Shown: positions 17,825-26,447 of the stretch, piece by piece | Numbering within the stretch: position 1 is the first letter of the stretch | How the letters are laid out: every line of letters begins with the position of its first letter | Source of the DNA: Flammeovirgaceae bacterium 311 | GTDB lineage: Bacteria; Bacteroidota; Bacteroidia; Cytophagales; Cyclobacteriaceae | NCBI GenBank assembly: GCA_000597885.1 | Contig: CP004371.1 | Location: 930,001-994,000 of the forward strand | DNA: 64,000 nt | Reading direction: 5' to 3' | Notes under the pieces: generated by a model | The model's database searches: none | What the model was told of the DNA's origin: nothing | The model's input: only the letters and a program-made list of their open reading frames with translations | Translations under genes and position numbers: made by a program

Positions 17825-19185
17825 TCTCCGGGCTCTGTTCCGGTCCCCTCCGATCCGGGAATCTCCGTTCGGGGAACCTCCGTTCCGGGAACCAATTCAT
17901 TAAGCCATTGGGCTACCTGACGGGCCTGCTGCTGCCGGTCGTAGGGGGTAAGATCTGTGGTGCGCTGCATGCTACTCCCCTGCTGGTACTCCTGAAACAG
18001 CTTCAGGATATAAGTTTCCAGAGCTGCCTCTTCATCAAAAGTAAAGCTTTCTCCCGCCTGCTGTTCCCGCAGGATATCCCCGGTGGTTGTATCGGGAAAA
18101 CCAATATACAAAACGGGCTTTTGTGCCGCCAGGTACTCATACATTTTATAGGGAATCACCAGCCTGCCGGCGGGCACGCGATCTACCAGTAGCAGCAGTA
18201 CTGCCGACTGCTGCATCATTTCCCATACCTGCTGATTTGGCACCGGGGGTTTTATCTGAAGCTTATCTTTCAGCACCGGATAGCGCTCTGAAGGATTGAT
18301 CAGGGGGCTTACACTACCTACTAGCACCACCTCCAGCGCATCGGCAAAAGCACTGTGCTGTTCACATAAGCTGGCCAGTACCGGCCAGAGGTGTTCAGGA
18401 TTTCGACCTTCGTTCAGCATTCCTGCATGGAAAATCCTGAATTTCGAAGGTCGTTTAGGCTGCACAAAAGCCTGGGGAAGCGCCTGCAGATCAAGCCCGT
18501 TCAGCAGGGTGTGTACAGGCCTGCCGCCAAGCCGTTCCAGACTCTGAGACAGGCCTGGTGTAGCGCTTATTACCAGGTCTGCCTCCTTGAGCACAGCTTT
18601 TTCCAGCTTTTGATGCAATCGCATGGCCAGTTTACCGGTATGCATACGCCTGAGCACGTCCCATTCGCTCCAGGGATCCCGAAAATCTGCAATCCAGGGT
18701 AATGCGGTTTTTTTCTTCAGGCTTCTGCCGATCAGGTGCATGCTATGTGGAGGCCCCGTAGTAATAATGGCTTCAATTTCATTCTTTTCCATGATGTCCA
18801 TGGCAAATTTACTGGCCGGGTTCAGCCAGAATATACGGGGGTCGGGCAGCAGTACATTTCCGCGCAGCCAGTGCATAATACGGCCTGCAAACCGGTTTTG
18901 GCCACTCTCCATGCCTACACCATAGTTCATAGCCCCTTCCGTTTTACCACTAAACTTACGGGCCAGGTGGTAGGGCTCCCAAATAGGCAGCCGCAGTACT
19001 TCCACATCTGCAGAAACTTCTTTTTCCAGGGCGGAATCCTGCAAATCAAAAGCAGGATTTTCCGGCGTAAGTACAACTGGCCGCCAACCTTCTAAAGGTA
19101 AATATTTAGTTAGTTTAAGCCAACGCTGCACACCTACTCCCCCACTTGGAGGCCAGTAATAAGAAATCAGCAGAAAGTTTTTCAT
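17821..19185 (-). CDS. Family 4-like glycosyltransferase with pentapeptide-repeat tail
   Basis: The 454-residue protein starts at the internal ATG giving MKNFLLISYYWPPSGGVGVQ, the usual opening of GT4 proteins; a start 27 bases upstream is possible. GT-B features are VQRWLKLTKYL, WIADFRDPWSEWD, FRIFHAGMLNEGRNP, VVLVGSVS and a C-terminal KMYEYLAAQKPVL. The last 21 residues are near-perfect five-residue repeats (VPGTE, VPRTE, IPGSE, GTGTE) followed by PGD. They lie outside the fold, directly after LNEL. It is probably cytosolic, adding a sugar to a lipid-linked glycan carried by the neighbouring flippase; this is inference from context. Confidence 0.85.
   Translation of the reverse strand: MKNFLLISYYWPPSGGVGVQRWLKLTKYLPLEGWRPVVLTPENPAFDLQDSALEKEVSADVEVLRLPIWEPYHLARKFSGKTEGAMNYGVGMESGQNRFAGRIMHWLRGNVLLPDPRIFWLNPASKFAMDIMEKNEIEAIITTGPPHSMHLIGRSLKKKTALPWIADFRDPWSEWDVLRRMHTGKLAMRLHQKLEKAVLKEADLVISATPGLSQSLERLGGRPVHTLLNGLDLQALPQAFVQPKRPSKFRIFHAGMLNEGRNPEHLWPVLASLCEQHSAFADALEVVLVGSVSPLINPSERYPVLKDKLQIKPPVPNQQVWEMMQQSAVLLLLVDRVPAGRLVIPYKMYEYLAAQKPVLYIGFPDTTTGDILREQQAGESFTFDEEAALETYILKLFQEYQQGSSMQRTTDLTPYDRQQQARQVAQWLNELVPGTEVPRTEIPGSEGTGTEPGD
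17833..17892. repeat. Four tandem 15 bp repeats in the 3' end of the GT4 gene
   Basis: Four consecutive 15-base units (the last three are CTCCGATCCGGGAAT, CTCCGTTCGGGGAAC, CTCCGTTCCGGGAAC) code for a five-residue repeat in the minus-strand protein. As 15 is a multiple of 3, copy-number change would alter tail length without a frameshift. Confidence 0.9.
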
Positions 19186-19237
19186 ATTGCTAACGTTTGC
19201 GGAAGAAGGCATTTAGGCTTAACCTTTTCAGGTAGCT

Positions 19238-19245
19238 TAAATTTG
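19238..19245 (+). promoter_or_regulatory. Candidate -7 element upstream of pfkA
   Basis: TAAATTTG matches the Bacteroidota TAnnTTTG -7 consensus, 37 bases before the pfkA ATG. The divergent GT4 gene starts 52 bases away. No clear -33 element is seen. Confidence 0.4.
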
Positions 19246-19282
19246 ATTATTATTGAACCGCAAATTAAGTGAAATCTCTAAT

Positions 19283-20254
19283 ATGAAACGAGTTGCTGTA
19301 TTTACTTCGGGTGGCGATGCTCCTGGCATGAATGCCTGCATCAGAGCGGTGGTGAGAGGAGCCATCTACCATGAAGTGGAAATATTTGGCATTCGCTATG
19401 GCTACGATGGCCTGATACGCGGAGACATTTTCCAGATGAGCTCCCACACAGTAAGTAACATCGTACAGCGGGGCGGCACCATCCTTAAATCTGCCCGCAG
19501 TAAAGAATTTAGAACTCCCGAAGGCCGCAAGCTGGCCTTTGATCAATTGCAGAAATGGGGTATCGAAGGGCTGATCGCCATTGGTGGCGATGGTACTTTC
19601 ACTGGTGCAAGCATTTTCTTTGATGAATACGGTATTCCTACAGTTGGCGCACCCGGTACTATCGATAACGACCTTTTCGGCACCGACTACACCATTGGCT
19701 TTGATACCGCCGTTAACACTGCCCTTGAAGCCATTGACAAGATCAGGGATACTGCCGACTCTCACGACCGGGTATTTTTTATTGAAGTGATGGGCCGTGA
19801 CTCCGGTTATATAGCTATTCAATCTGGTATTGGCGGAGGTGCCGAAATTGTAATGGTACCCGAAACCCTTACTTCTGTAGATGATGTGATTGCAACGCTA
19901 AAACAAGGCTGGGACCGCTCTAAAACCTCCTCTATCGTGGTAATTGCAGAGGGAGAAGAAGAAGGAACTGCCCATGAGGTTGCTGATAAGGTAAAGGAAA
20001 ATTTCAAAAATAAAGATATAAGGGTAACTACACTGGGCCACATTCAGCGCGGTGGCCGCCCCTCGGCTTATGACCGTATTCTGGCCAGCCGTTTAGGACT
20101 TGGTGCCGTTGAGGGTTTGCTGGCTGGTTATAAAAACGTAGCGGCAGGCATTGTTAATGACAAACTCGTCTACACTGATTTTAAAGAAGCCATCACCCGT
20201 GAAAAACCTTTGAACTCTGATCTGATTCGGATGGTTAACATCTTGAGCATTTAA
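19283..20254 (+). CDS. pfkA: ATP-dependent 6-phosphofructokinase
   Basis: The 323-residue enzyme phosphorylates fructose 6-phosphate in glycolysis. GGDAPGMNAC is near the N-terminus, GGDGT is at residues 101-105, and PGTIDND at 124-130 with catalytic Asp128. Gly at 125 in place of Lys marks the ATP-using rather than the pyrophosphate-using type, by the established rule. MGRDSGYIA and HIQRGGRPSAYDR follow. A TTG 30 bases upstream is in frame, but the ATG giving MKRVAVFTSGG matches the family. The LemA-like gene follows after 14 bases and is probably cotranscribed. Confidence 0.96.
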   Translation: MKRVAVFTSGGDAPGMNACIRAVVRGAIYHEVEIFGIRYGYDGLIRGDIFQMSSHTVSNIVQRGGTILKSARSKEFRTPEGRKLAFDQLQKWGIEGLIAIGGDGTFTGASIFFDEYGIPTVGAPGTIDNDLFGTDYTIGFDTAVNTALEAIDKIRDTADSHDRVFFIEVMGRDSGYIAIQSGIGGGAEIVMVPETLTSVDDVIATLKQGWDRSKTSSIVVIAEGEEEGTAHEVADKVKENFKNKDIRVTTLGHIQRGGRPSAYDRILASRLGLGAVEGLLAGYKNVAAGIVNDKLVYTDFKEAITREKPLNSDLIRMVNILSI

Positions 20255-20268
20255 AGGCTTTAGATGAC

Positions 20269-20757
20269 ATGGGCTTTCTCCCGATAATAATTGCGTTGCT
20301 GGCATTTGTGCTGCTGCTCGTATTAGTGAATTACAACAGCATTCAGGCACGCCAGCAATCGCTGGGAATGGCTCTGTTTACGGTATGCCAGTCAGCAAAA
20401 AGCAGAAATGCCCTGCTGAAAAGGCTAAGAGGTATTCAGTCAAATCCGCTTTGCCCCCAATTACCTGAGCATTATAATTTTAATGCCGCACAAAGAGACG
20501 AAATAGTGAAGTTCATCGCTTCAGAATGGGTATCTCTCAGTGAATCTGATTTCTATCTCAAAAACACCTCGCCTACGCCTGCCACTGCAAGATATGCTAC
20601 TGCATTACATGTACTCAATCACCGGCAGCGCATTAACCTGCGCACTTTTGAAAGAAAAGTAAGAGAATACAACCAGCTGCTGGAGGGTTATCCTACTACT
20701 ATGGTGGCTGGTCTTTACAGGATAAAGCCCATCAGGCTTGCAACTGTGCGTAAATAA
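20269..20757 (+). CDS. LemA-like membrane-anchored protein, diverged
   Basis: The 162-residue protein has one N-terminal hydrophobic helix (IIIALLAFVLLLVLV) followed by NYNSIQARQQ. Its C-terminal helix RTFERKVREYNQLLEGYPTTMVAGLYR resembles the LemA signature (YN, then FP and an A-rich helix). LemA proteins are anchored helical bundles of unknown role. The middle (SNPLCPQLPEHYNF) is not like LemA, so it is either a remote relative or a lineage-specific protein. It sits 14 bases after pfkA. Its last 26 bases overlap the end of the converging miaA gene. Confidence 0.5.
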   Translation: MGFLPIIIALLAFVLLLVLVNYNSIQARQQSLGMALFTVCQSAKSRNALLKRLRGIQSNPLCPQLPEHYNFNAAQRDEIVKFIASEWVSLSESDFYLKNTSPTPATARYATALHVLNHRQRINLRTFERKVREYNQLLEGYPTTMVAGLYRIKPIRLATVRK

Positions 20758-21649
20758 AAGCCAGGGCTTTTTCAAACTCCTCCGGATGGAACCAGGTGTA
20801 GTCTTCGTCTTTCCGGAACCAGGTGAGCTGCCGTTTGGCATACCTTCGCGAATTACGTTTCAGGAGTCGTATGGCTTCATCCCTGCTATAGGCTCCTTCC
20901 AGAAAACCAAATATTTCCTGATAACCAACAGTCTGCAGGGCATTTAGCTGCCGGTAGGGATAGAGTGCTTCAGCTTCCCGGAAGAGGCCCTGTTCGATCA
21001 TGGCATCCATGCGGACATCTATGCGGGCGTAAAGCTCTTCCCGGGGGCGGTCCAGACCTATTTTTATTACCTGGAAAGGCCGCTGCGGGTACTGCTGCTG
21101 CCGAAAACCGGAATAGGGCTGGCCTGTGGCACGTATCACCTCAAGCGCCCGTATAATACGGGCAGGATTCTGCCGGTCAACTTCCTGCCAGTAAACAGGG
21201 TCATGCTGCCGTAATTCTTCCAGCAATACCTCCAGACCACTATCTATATATATCTGATTCAACTGCATTCTTACTTCAGAGGGAACCTCGGGCATCTGGT
21301 CCATGCCCCGGCACAGTGCCTGCACATACAAACCAGAACCACCGGCTACCACCACCGCCTGGTGCTCCCGGAACAATTCTTTCAGCAACGCCAGTGCATC
21401 CCGCTCAAAATGGCCTGCACTATATTCTGTATCAGGTTCCAGAATATCAATAAAATGGTGAGGTGCTGCAGCCAGCTCCTGTGGCTCAGGTTTAGCCGTG
21501 CCAATGTTCAGGTGTCGGTACAGCTGCCTGCTATCCGCAGAAATAACATGCGTATTCAGCTCTTGTGCAAGCCGAATACTGAAGGCTGTTTTTCCAACTG
21601 CAGTGGGCCCTCCTACTACAATCAGGTATTTCTGTTGATGGTTTATCAA
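20732..21649 (-). CDS. miaA: tRNA dimethylallyltransferase; TTG start
   Basis: The 305-residue enzyme prenylates A37 of tRNAs reading UNN codons. The P loop GGPTAVGKT is near residue 13, ISADSRQLYRHLNIGTAKP follows, then the VGGSGLYVQAL segment, and QNPARIIRALEVI. The C-terminal region has RYAKRQLTWFRKD. Length is usual. The first codon is TTG (TTG ATA AAC CAT); no in-frame ATG lies before the P loop, and none is apparent just upstream, so TTG is the likely start. Confidence 0.95.
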   Translation of the reverse strand: MINHQQKYLIVVGGPTAVGKTAFSIRLAQELNTHVISADSRQLYRHLNIGTAKPEPQELAAAPHHFIDILEPDTEYSAGHFERDALALLKELFREHQAVVVAGGSGLYVQALCRGMDQMPEVPSEVRMQLNQIYIDSGLEVLLEELRQHDPVYWQEVDRQNPARIIRALEVIRATGQPYSGFRQQQYPQRPFQVIKIGLDRPREELYARIDVRMDAMIEQGLFREAEALYPYRQLNALQTVGYQEIFGFLEGAYSRDEAIRLLKRNSRRYAKRQLTWFRKDEDYTWFHPEEFEKALAFIYAQLQA

Positions 21650-21737
21650 GCTTTGATGACTAATAAAAAAACTCTGCAGACGTTGTATACCTGCAAGTTT
21701 ACGTATATTTAACCACTTGTGCCGCTAATTGCATTGC

Positions 21738-24700
21738 ATGGAAGGCTACTCTAATTACAGCAAAGAAGAACTTATACAGCAGCTACAGGAGGTAGAAGAA
21801 CAGAACAAGCGCTTGTCTTCTCTGTTCGACCATTCCAGCCTGCTGATCCTTACTTTTACCACCGACGGACGCGTGGTGAAGACCAATAACAGCTGGGGCC
21901 GTAAATTAGGCTACTCCCGCTCAGATCAGTCATTTCTGAAAATAAAGGACCTGCTCCATCCGGAGAACTATGCCCTTTTTCAGGAAAGCATAAAACAGGC
22001 TGCCACTACGGGCGAAGCCCAGGTAAGCACAGTGCTGATCGACAAAAAAGGAAACAGCCTGCACGTTGCCGGCAGCATCAATCCTGTTGCCGGCACCAGA
22101 AAAGGAAAACAACCCACTGAATTTCAGGCTTTTTTTTACGATGTTTCCACCCGGGTAAAGGCCGATAAAGCAAAAAGCCTCTACTATAGCATTAGTGGTT
22201 TGGTGTTGCACAGCCGCAGCCTAGATCAGCTTTATGCAAACATTCACCAGGAGCTGGGTAAAATTATAGAAGCCGATAACCTGTACATTGCACTCTATGA
22301 GCGCGACCGGCAGCTAATCCGTTTTCCTTATTTTGTAGACGAGCACTTCCACTACCCCATTAATAATGCGGTTCGCAGGCAGGGACGTGGACTTACAGAA
22401 TACGCAATTCTGGAAAATAAGCCACAGCACCTCTACAAAGAAGATATTCTGCGGATAGTTACCGAAGGTAAGATTGATATTACCGGTAACATTCCTGAAG
22501 CCTGGCTAGGGGTGCCATTTGAACTGGATAAAAATGTTAGCGGCCTTATTGCCCTGCAGAGCTACCATAACCGCAGTATTTACGACGACAAAGACCTGGA
22601 GCTGCTCGATTTTATTTCCGGACAGATTGCACTGGCCATCAGGCAAAAACAAAATGAGGAACATATTAACCGGCAGGGAGCGCGGCTTCAGGCTATTTTC
22701 CGTAGCAGCACCCACCTGATATGGACCATTAACCGCAATTACGAGCTTTCGGTATTCAACAACCAGCATGAAGATGCCATCCGTAAATACTTTAGTGTTA
22801 AGGTAAAAGACCGCACCAGTGCAGGCAGCCCTTTTGCCAACGACAACCGTTTACGCGAAGACAACAAGTTCTGGTATGAAAAATACCAGCAGGTGTTTAC
22901 CGGAAAATCCATGCATTTTGAGGTGCTTCTGCGCGATGACGCAGGCAACGATGTATGGAAAGAAGTTTTCATTAATCCCATTTACGACTCCAACGGGCAC
23001 ATCCACGAAATATGTGGTATTGCTACCGATATTACCTCTAAAAAAGGATCCGAGCTTGCGCTCTTAGAGAGTGAAGAGATGTTCCGAAACATCTTCAACT
23101 CTTTTCAGGATATTTATTTCCGCTGCGATATCAAGGGCAACCTTACCATGATCAGCCCTTCTTTAAAAGAGCTGCTGGGTTATGAGCCGGAGCAGGTATT
23201 GGGCAAAAATATTACAAATTATTACCTCTACAACAGCCGGATTAAGGAGCTTTTCCGGCAGCTGGTTAAATACAAGACTGTACGTAACTTCGAAGCCTCT
23301 GTAATCAGCGAAAGCGGCCACCTGCTGCAGTGCATCTGCAACATACGGCTGATCTATGGTAAAAATGGGCTTCCTACTGAAATTGAGGGGGTTGCGCGCG
23401 ACATTACCGAGCTAAAACGTACCAACCTGGAGCTGCTGCATGCCAAAGAAGTAGCCGAAAAAAGTCTAAAGGTAAAAGAGCAGTTTCTGGCCAATATGAG
23501 CCATGAGATACGTACACCTATGAATGGTGTGATTGGCATGGTAGACCTGCTGGCCAGCACCGATCTTAATGGGGAACAGCGTAGTTATGTGGATATTATC
23601 CGGAAATCCAGCAACACATTGCTGAATATTCTGAACGACATCCTTGATCTTAGTAAAATTGAAGCCGGCAAAATGCAGCTGCGCAAGTCGGTGCTTCGGC
23701 TGCAGAATGTGGTGGATAAGCTGCACTCCCTGTTTTCTCAGCAGGCAGCCATTCAGGGCATTACCCTGCAATATACCATTGATGAGCAGCTGCCGGAATA
23801 TATCTATGCCGACGAAACCCGTCTGCTGCAGGTATTCTCCAACCTTACCTCCAATGCCATTAAGTTTACCAACAAAGGTGGCAATGTAGACATCCTGCTG
23901 AAACTGGAAGGCAGCTTCGATGATATTTACCTGATTAAGGCAGAGATACATGATACTGGTATTGGCATCGCCGATGCACAGCTAAAGAAGCTCTTCAGCA
24001 GCTTCAGCCAGCTCGATAATTCCCTCTCTAAATCTTATGGCGGCACCGGACTGGGCCTGGCCATCAGCAAACAACTCTGCCGCCTGATGGGTGGTGAGAT
24101 TGGGGTGGAAAGCAAGGCAGGCATAGGCAGTACTTTCTGGTTTACCTTCCAGGCAATGGAGGCATCTGCAAATGAATATGTAGATCAGGACAATGAACTG
24201 GACCTGCTGCTGCGCGAAGGTGTGATTAAAGATTCTCCTTCTATTTTGCTGGTAGATGATAACGATGTAAACCGGCAGGTGGCACGCAGCATCCTTACCA
24301 AGGCCGGCTGCATGGTAGAAGTGGCCCAGAATGGTTTTGAAGCCCTGCAAAAGGTGCAGGAACAGTACTTCGACCTGGTGTTCATGGATATACAGATGCC
24401 GGAAATGGATGGCATTACCACCACGACTAAAATGAGGGAGCTGGCACTAGAAAAAATGCCTGTTATTGTTGCCATGACTGCCTATAGTATGGAGGAAGAC
24501 AGGAATAAGATTCTGGAAGCCGGTCTGGACGATTATTTGTCTAAACCCATCAAAGCCAATATGCTGATCCGCAAGGTTCAGAAATACACAGATGCTACTC
24601 CTGAGGCCGGTGCAATCCTGGAAGAAGAGGTAGCCGGAGAAGAAACTAAACAAGTACCGCAGGGCATAGTTGCAAAGGAAGCCGTAGACCAGTTATTGCG

Positions 24701-25010
24701 CTGGGGCGGCGAAGAGCTGGTACAAAGCGCCTTTCAGGAGTTTGATGTAGAAGCTGCTGAACAGCTGGAAGCCAGCCAGAAATTTCTGGAAGAAAATAAC
24801 TTTGAAGCCATGGGTGCAGAGCTGCACAGCCTGAAAGGCAGTGCCGGTACCCTTGGAGTTGTACAAGTTGCTGAAATTGCCAGGGCAATAGAGCAACACA
24901 TAAAGGAAAAAGATTATAAATTTGCCGCTGAACACTTACCAGCCTTACATAAAGCTTTTAAGGAGTATCAGGAATTTTTTAGCGAAAACTTTAATACATT
25001 TTCGTCATGA
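21738..25010 (+). CDS. Hybrid sensor histidine kinase (PAS-GAF-PAS-PAS-HisKA-HATPase-REC-Hpt)
   Basis: The 1090-residue protein has no membrane helix and is probably a soluble sensor. A short coiled coil (KEELIQQLQEVEEQNKRLSS) is followed by a PAS domain (about 30-150), a GAF domain (about 160-310), two more PAS domains (about 320-570) and the kinase core. The phospho-accepting His589 lies in MSHEIRTPMNG; the ATP site shows NAIKF, DTGIGI and GGTGLGLAI. A receiver domain carries Asp884 (FMDIQMPEMDG), and a C-terminal Hpt domain has His1030 (LHSLKGSAGTLG). This gives a full internal phosphorelay. The ATG is preferred over an upstream TTG. Its TGA overlaps the next ATG (ATGA). Confidence 0.93.
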   Translation: MEGYSNYSKEELIQQLQEVEEQNKRLSSLFDHSSLLILTFTTDGRVVKTNNSWGRKLGYSRSDQSFLKIKDLLHPENYALFQESIKQAATTGEAQVSTVLIDKKGNSLHVAGSINPVAGTRKGKQPTEFQAFFYDVSTRVKADKAKSLYYSISGLVLHSRSLDQLYANIHQELGKIIEADNLYIALYERDRQLIRFPYFVDEHFHYPINNAVRRQGRGLTEYAILENKPQHLYKEDILRIVTEGKIDITGNIPEAWLGVPFELDKNVSGLIALQSYHNRSIYDDKDLELLDFISGQIALAIRQKQNEEHINRQGARLQAIFRSSTHLIWTINRNYELSVFNNQHEDAIRKYFSVKVKDRTSAGSPFANDNRLREDNKFWYEKYQQVFTGKSMHFEVLLRDDAGNDVWKEVFINPIYDSNGHIHEICGIATDITSKKGSELALLESEEMFRNIFNSFQDIYFRCDIKGNLTMISPSLKELLGYEPEQVLGKNITNYYLYNSRIKELFRQLVKYKTVRNFEASVISESGHLLQCICNIRLIYGKNGLPTEIEGVARDITELKRTNLELLHAKEVAEKSLKVKEQFLANMSHEIRTPMNGVIGMVDLLASTDLNGEQRSYVDIIRKSSNTLLNILNDILDLSKIEAGKMQLRKSVLRLQNVVDKLHSLFSQQAAIQGITLQYTIDEQLPEYIYADETRLLQVFSNLTSNAIKFTNKGGNVDILLKLEGSFDDIYLIKAEIHDTGIGIADAQLKKLFSSFSQLDNSLSKSYGGTGLGLAISKQLCRLMGGEIGVESKAGIGSTFWFTFQAMEASANEYVDQDNELDLLLREGVIKDSPSILLVDDNDVNRQVARSILTKAGCMVEVAQNGFEALQKVQEQYFDLVFMDIQMPEMDGITTTTKMRELALEKMPVIVAMTAYSMEEDRNKILEAGLDDYLSKPIKANMLIRKVQKYTDATPEAGAILEEEVAGEETKQVPQGIVAKEAVDQLLRWGGEELVQSAFQEFDVEAAEQLEASQKFLEENNFEAMGAELHSLKGSAGTLGVVQVAEIARAIEQHIKEKDYKFAAEHLPALHKAFKEYQEFFSENFNTFSS

Positions 25011-25375
25011 ATAAAAAAGTATTGATTGCCGAAGACAGTTCGGTAATCCAAAATCTTGCAAAGAAGATTCTACAATTTCAGAATTTTGATATCACTGCGG
25101 TTAAAAACGGCAAGCAAGTACTGGATAAGCTCGAGAAAGAAGCTTATGATGTGATCGTAATGGACATAAACATGCCGCTGATGGATGGTATGCAATGCGC
25201 CGAAGAGATCCGCAAACGCAATGATGAAAAGGCAAATACGCCTATTATTGTGATCAGTGGTAATGCAAAAAACTACTCTCAGCACGATTTTGACCGCATC
25301 GGTATTAATGCCTATCTGCAAAAGCCCCTGAATTTTGATGAACTTGTAGAAAAAGTGCATGAATACACCCGCTGA
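25007..25375 (+). CDS. Stand-alone response regulator receiver protein
   Basis: The 122-residue protein is a single receiver domain. The acidic pocket is EDSS at residues 9-12, the phospho-acceptor is Asp53 (VIVMDINMP), the switch Ser is in VISGN, and the conserved Lys is in LQKPL. There is no output domain. It is translationally coupled to the hybrid kinase (ATGA) and to the next gene (TGATG), so it is the likely partner of the kinase's Hpt domain. The output is unknown; single-domain regulators often act by protein contact or as a phosphate sink. Confidence 0.93.
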   Translation: MNKKVLIAEDSSVIQNLAKKILQFQNFDITAVKNGKQVLDKLEKEAYDVIVMDINMPLMDGMQCAEEIRKRNDEKANTPIIVISGNAKNYSQHDFDRIGINAYLQKPLNFDELVEKVHEYTR

Positions 25376-25644
25376 TGCAGGTAAAGTATACAAAGCACTA
25401 TCTAAATCGTCTGGAGGATGTATTCAGTGAAACCGAATACATCCTCCGGTACGAAAAGGGAAATTTCCGCTCAGGCTACTGCATTTTAAACGAAAGAAAG
25501 CTGGTGGTGGTAAACCGATACTACACCACCGAAGGCAAGATCAACTGTTTGCTAGAAATATTGCGCAACCTGAAACCTAATCCGGAAACCCTAAGCAATA
25601 AAAACGCAAAACTTATAGAAGAACTGCTTCAAACCGAAGCCTAG
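25375..25644 (+). CDS. Conserved protein of unknown function in a two-component operon
   Basis: The 89-residue protein (starting MQVKYTKHYLNRLEDVF) is soluble, mixed alpha/beta by pattern, with a central stretch YEKGNFRSGYCILNERKLVVVNRYYTTEGK and a helical C-terminus. I do not recognise the domain. It overlaps the receiver gene by one base (TGATG), and the next gene's GTG follows after 2 bases. Such tight coupling suggests it works in or beside the phosphorelay, but this is inference from position only. Confidence 0.75.
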   Translation: MQVKYTKHYLNRLEDVFSETEYILRYEKGNFRSGYCILNERKLVVVNRYYTTEGKINCLLEILRNLKPNPETLSNKNAKLIEELLQTEA

Positions 25645-25646
25645 CT

Positions 25647-26408
25647 GTGGTAATAACTTTTTTAGGTACCGGCACCTCGCAGGGTGTTCCGGTTATAGGA
25701 TGTACATGCGCTGTTTGCCAATCGCTCGATTTTCGCGACAAACGTCTGCGTTCGTCTGTACACCTGGAAGTTGATGGTAAAAGTCTTGTTTTTGATACTG
25801 GTCCGGATTTCAGGCAACAGGCACTGCGGGAGCGCATTGGTCGCCTGGATGCCATTATCTTTACCCATGAGCATAAAGATCATACCGCCGGACTTGATGA
25901 TGTACGTGCCTATAATTTCAGGCAAAAGCAGGACATGCCCATTTACGGCCATGCCAGGGTAATAAACCAGCTGAAGCAGGAGTTCTCCTATGCATTTTCA
26001 GAACATAAATATCCGGGAGTACCCCAGCTGGAAGTGCACGAAATTGAAAATCTACCTTTTTCCATCAATGGTACTACCCTTACTCCTATCCAGGTCTATC
26101 ATTATAAACTGCCTGTATTTGGATTCAGAATTAAGGATTTTACCTACATTACCGATGCCAACGCCATACCTGAGGCAGAAATGGAAAAAATAAAGGGATC
26201 TAAAGTTGTGGTGCTGAATGCCCTGCAACAGCAGCCGCATATCTCTCATTTTACCCTGGAAGAAGCCATTGCCATGGCCCGTGAACTGGGTGCTGAGCAA
26301 ACTTATTTCACTCATATGAGCCACCGAATAGGCGAGCATGAGGAAATCAGTAAAAAACTACCATCCGGAATTTTCCTTGCCTTTGATGGCCTGAAACTGG
26401 AGCTTTAG
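25647..26408 (+). CDS. PhnP-like metallo-beta-lactamase-fold hydrolase; GTG start
   Basis: The 253-residue protein opens with ITFLGTGTSQGVPVIGC and CTCAVC (Cys19, 21, 24), a structural-metal motif of the PhnP group. The metal site is H74-x-H76-x-D78-H79 (THEHKDH), with Asp in VFDTGPDF and later conserved TDAN and HMSHRIGEHEE. PhnP itself is a cyclic phosphodiesterase; this protein's substrate is unknown, and no phosphonate genes are near. GTG is the only start in the 2-base gap after the preceding gene, so it is clearly part of the same operon. Confidence 0.88.
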   Translation: MVITFLGTGTSQGVPVIGCTCAVCQSLDFRDKRLRSSVHLEVDGKSLVFDTGPDFRQQALRERIGRLDAIIFTHEHKDHTAGLDDVRAYNFRQKQDMPIYGHARVINQLKQEFSYAFSEHKYPGVPQLEVHEIENLPFSINGTTLTPIQVYHYKLPVFGFRIKDFTYITDANAIPEAEMEKIKGSKVVVLNALQQQPHISHFTLEEAIAMARELGAEQTYFTHMSHRIGEHEEISKKLPSGIFLAFDGLKLEL

Positions 26409-26447
26409 TATTGCTACCTTCTGTTTGTACTTAACCCCAAGCTAAGC

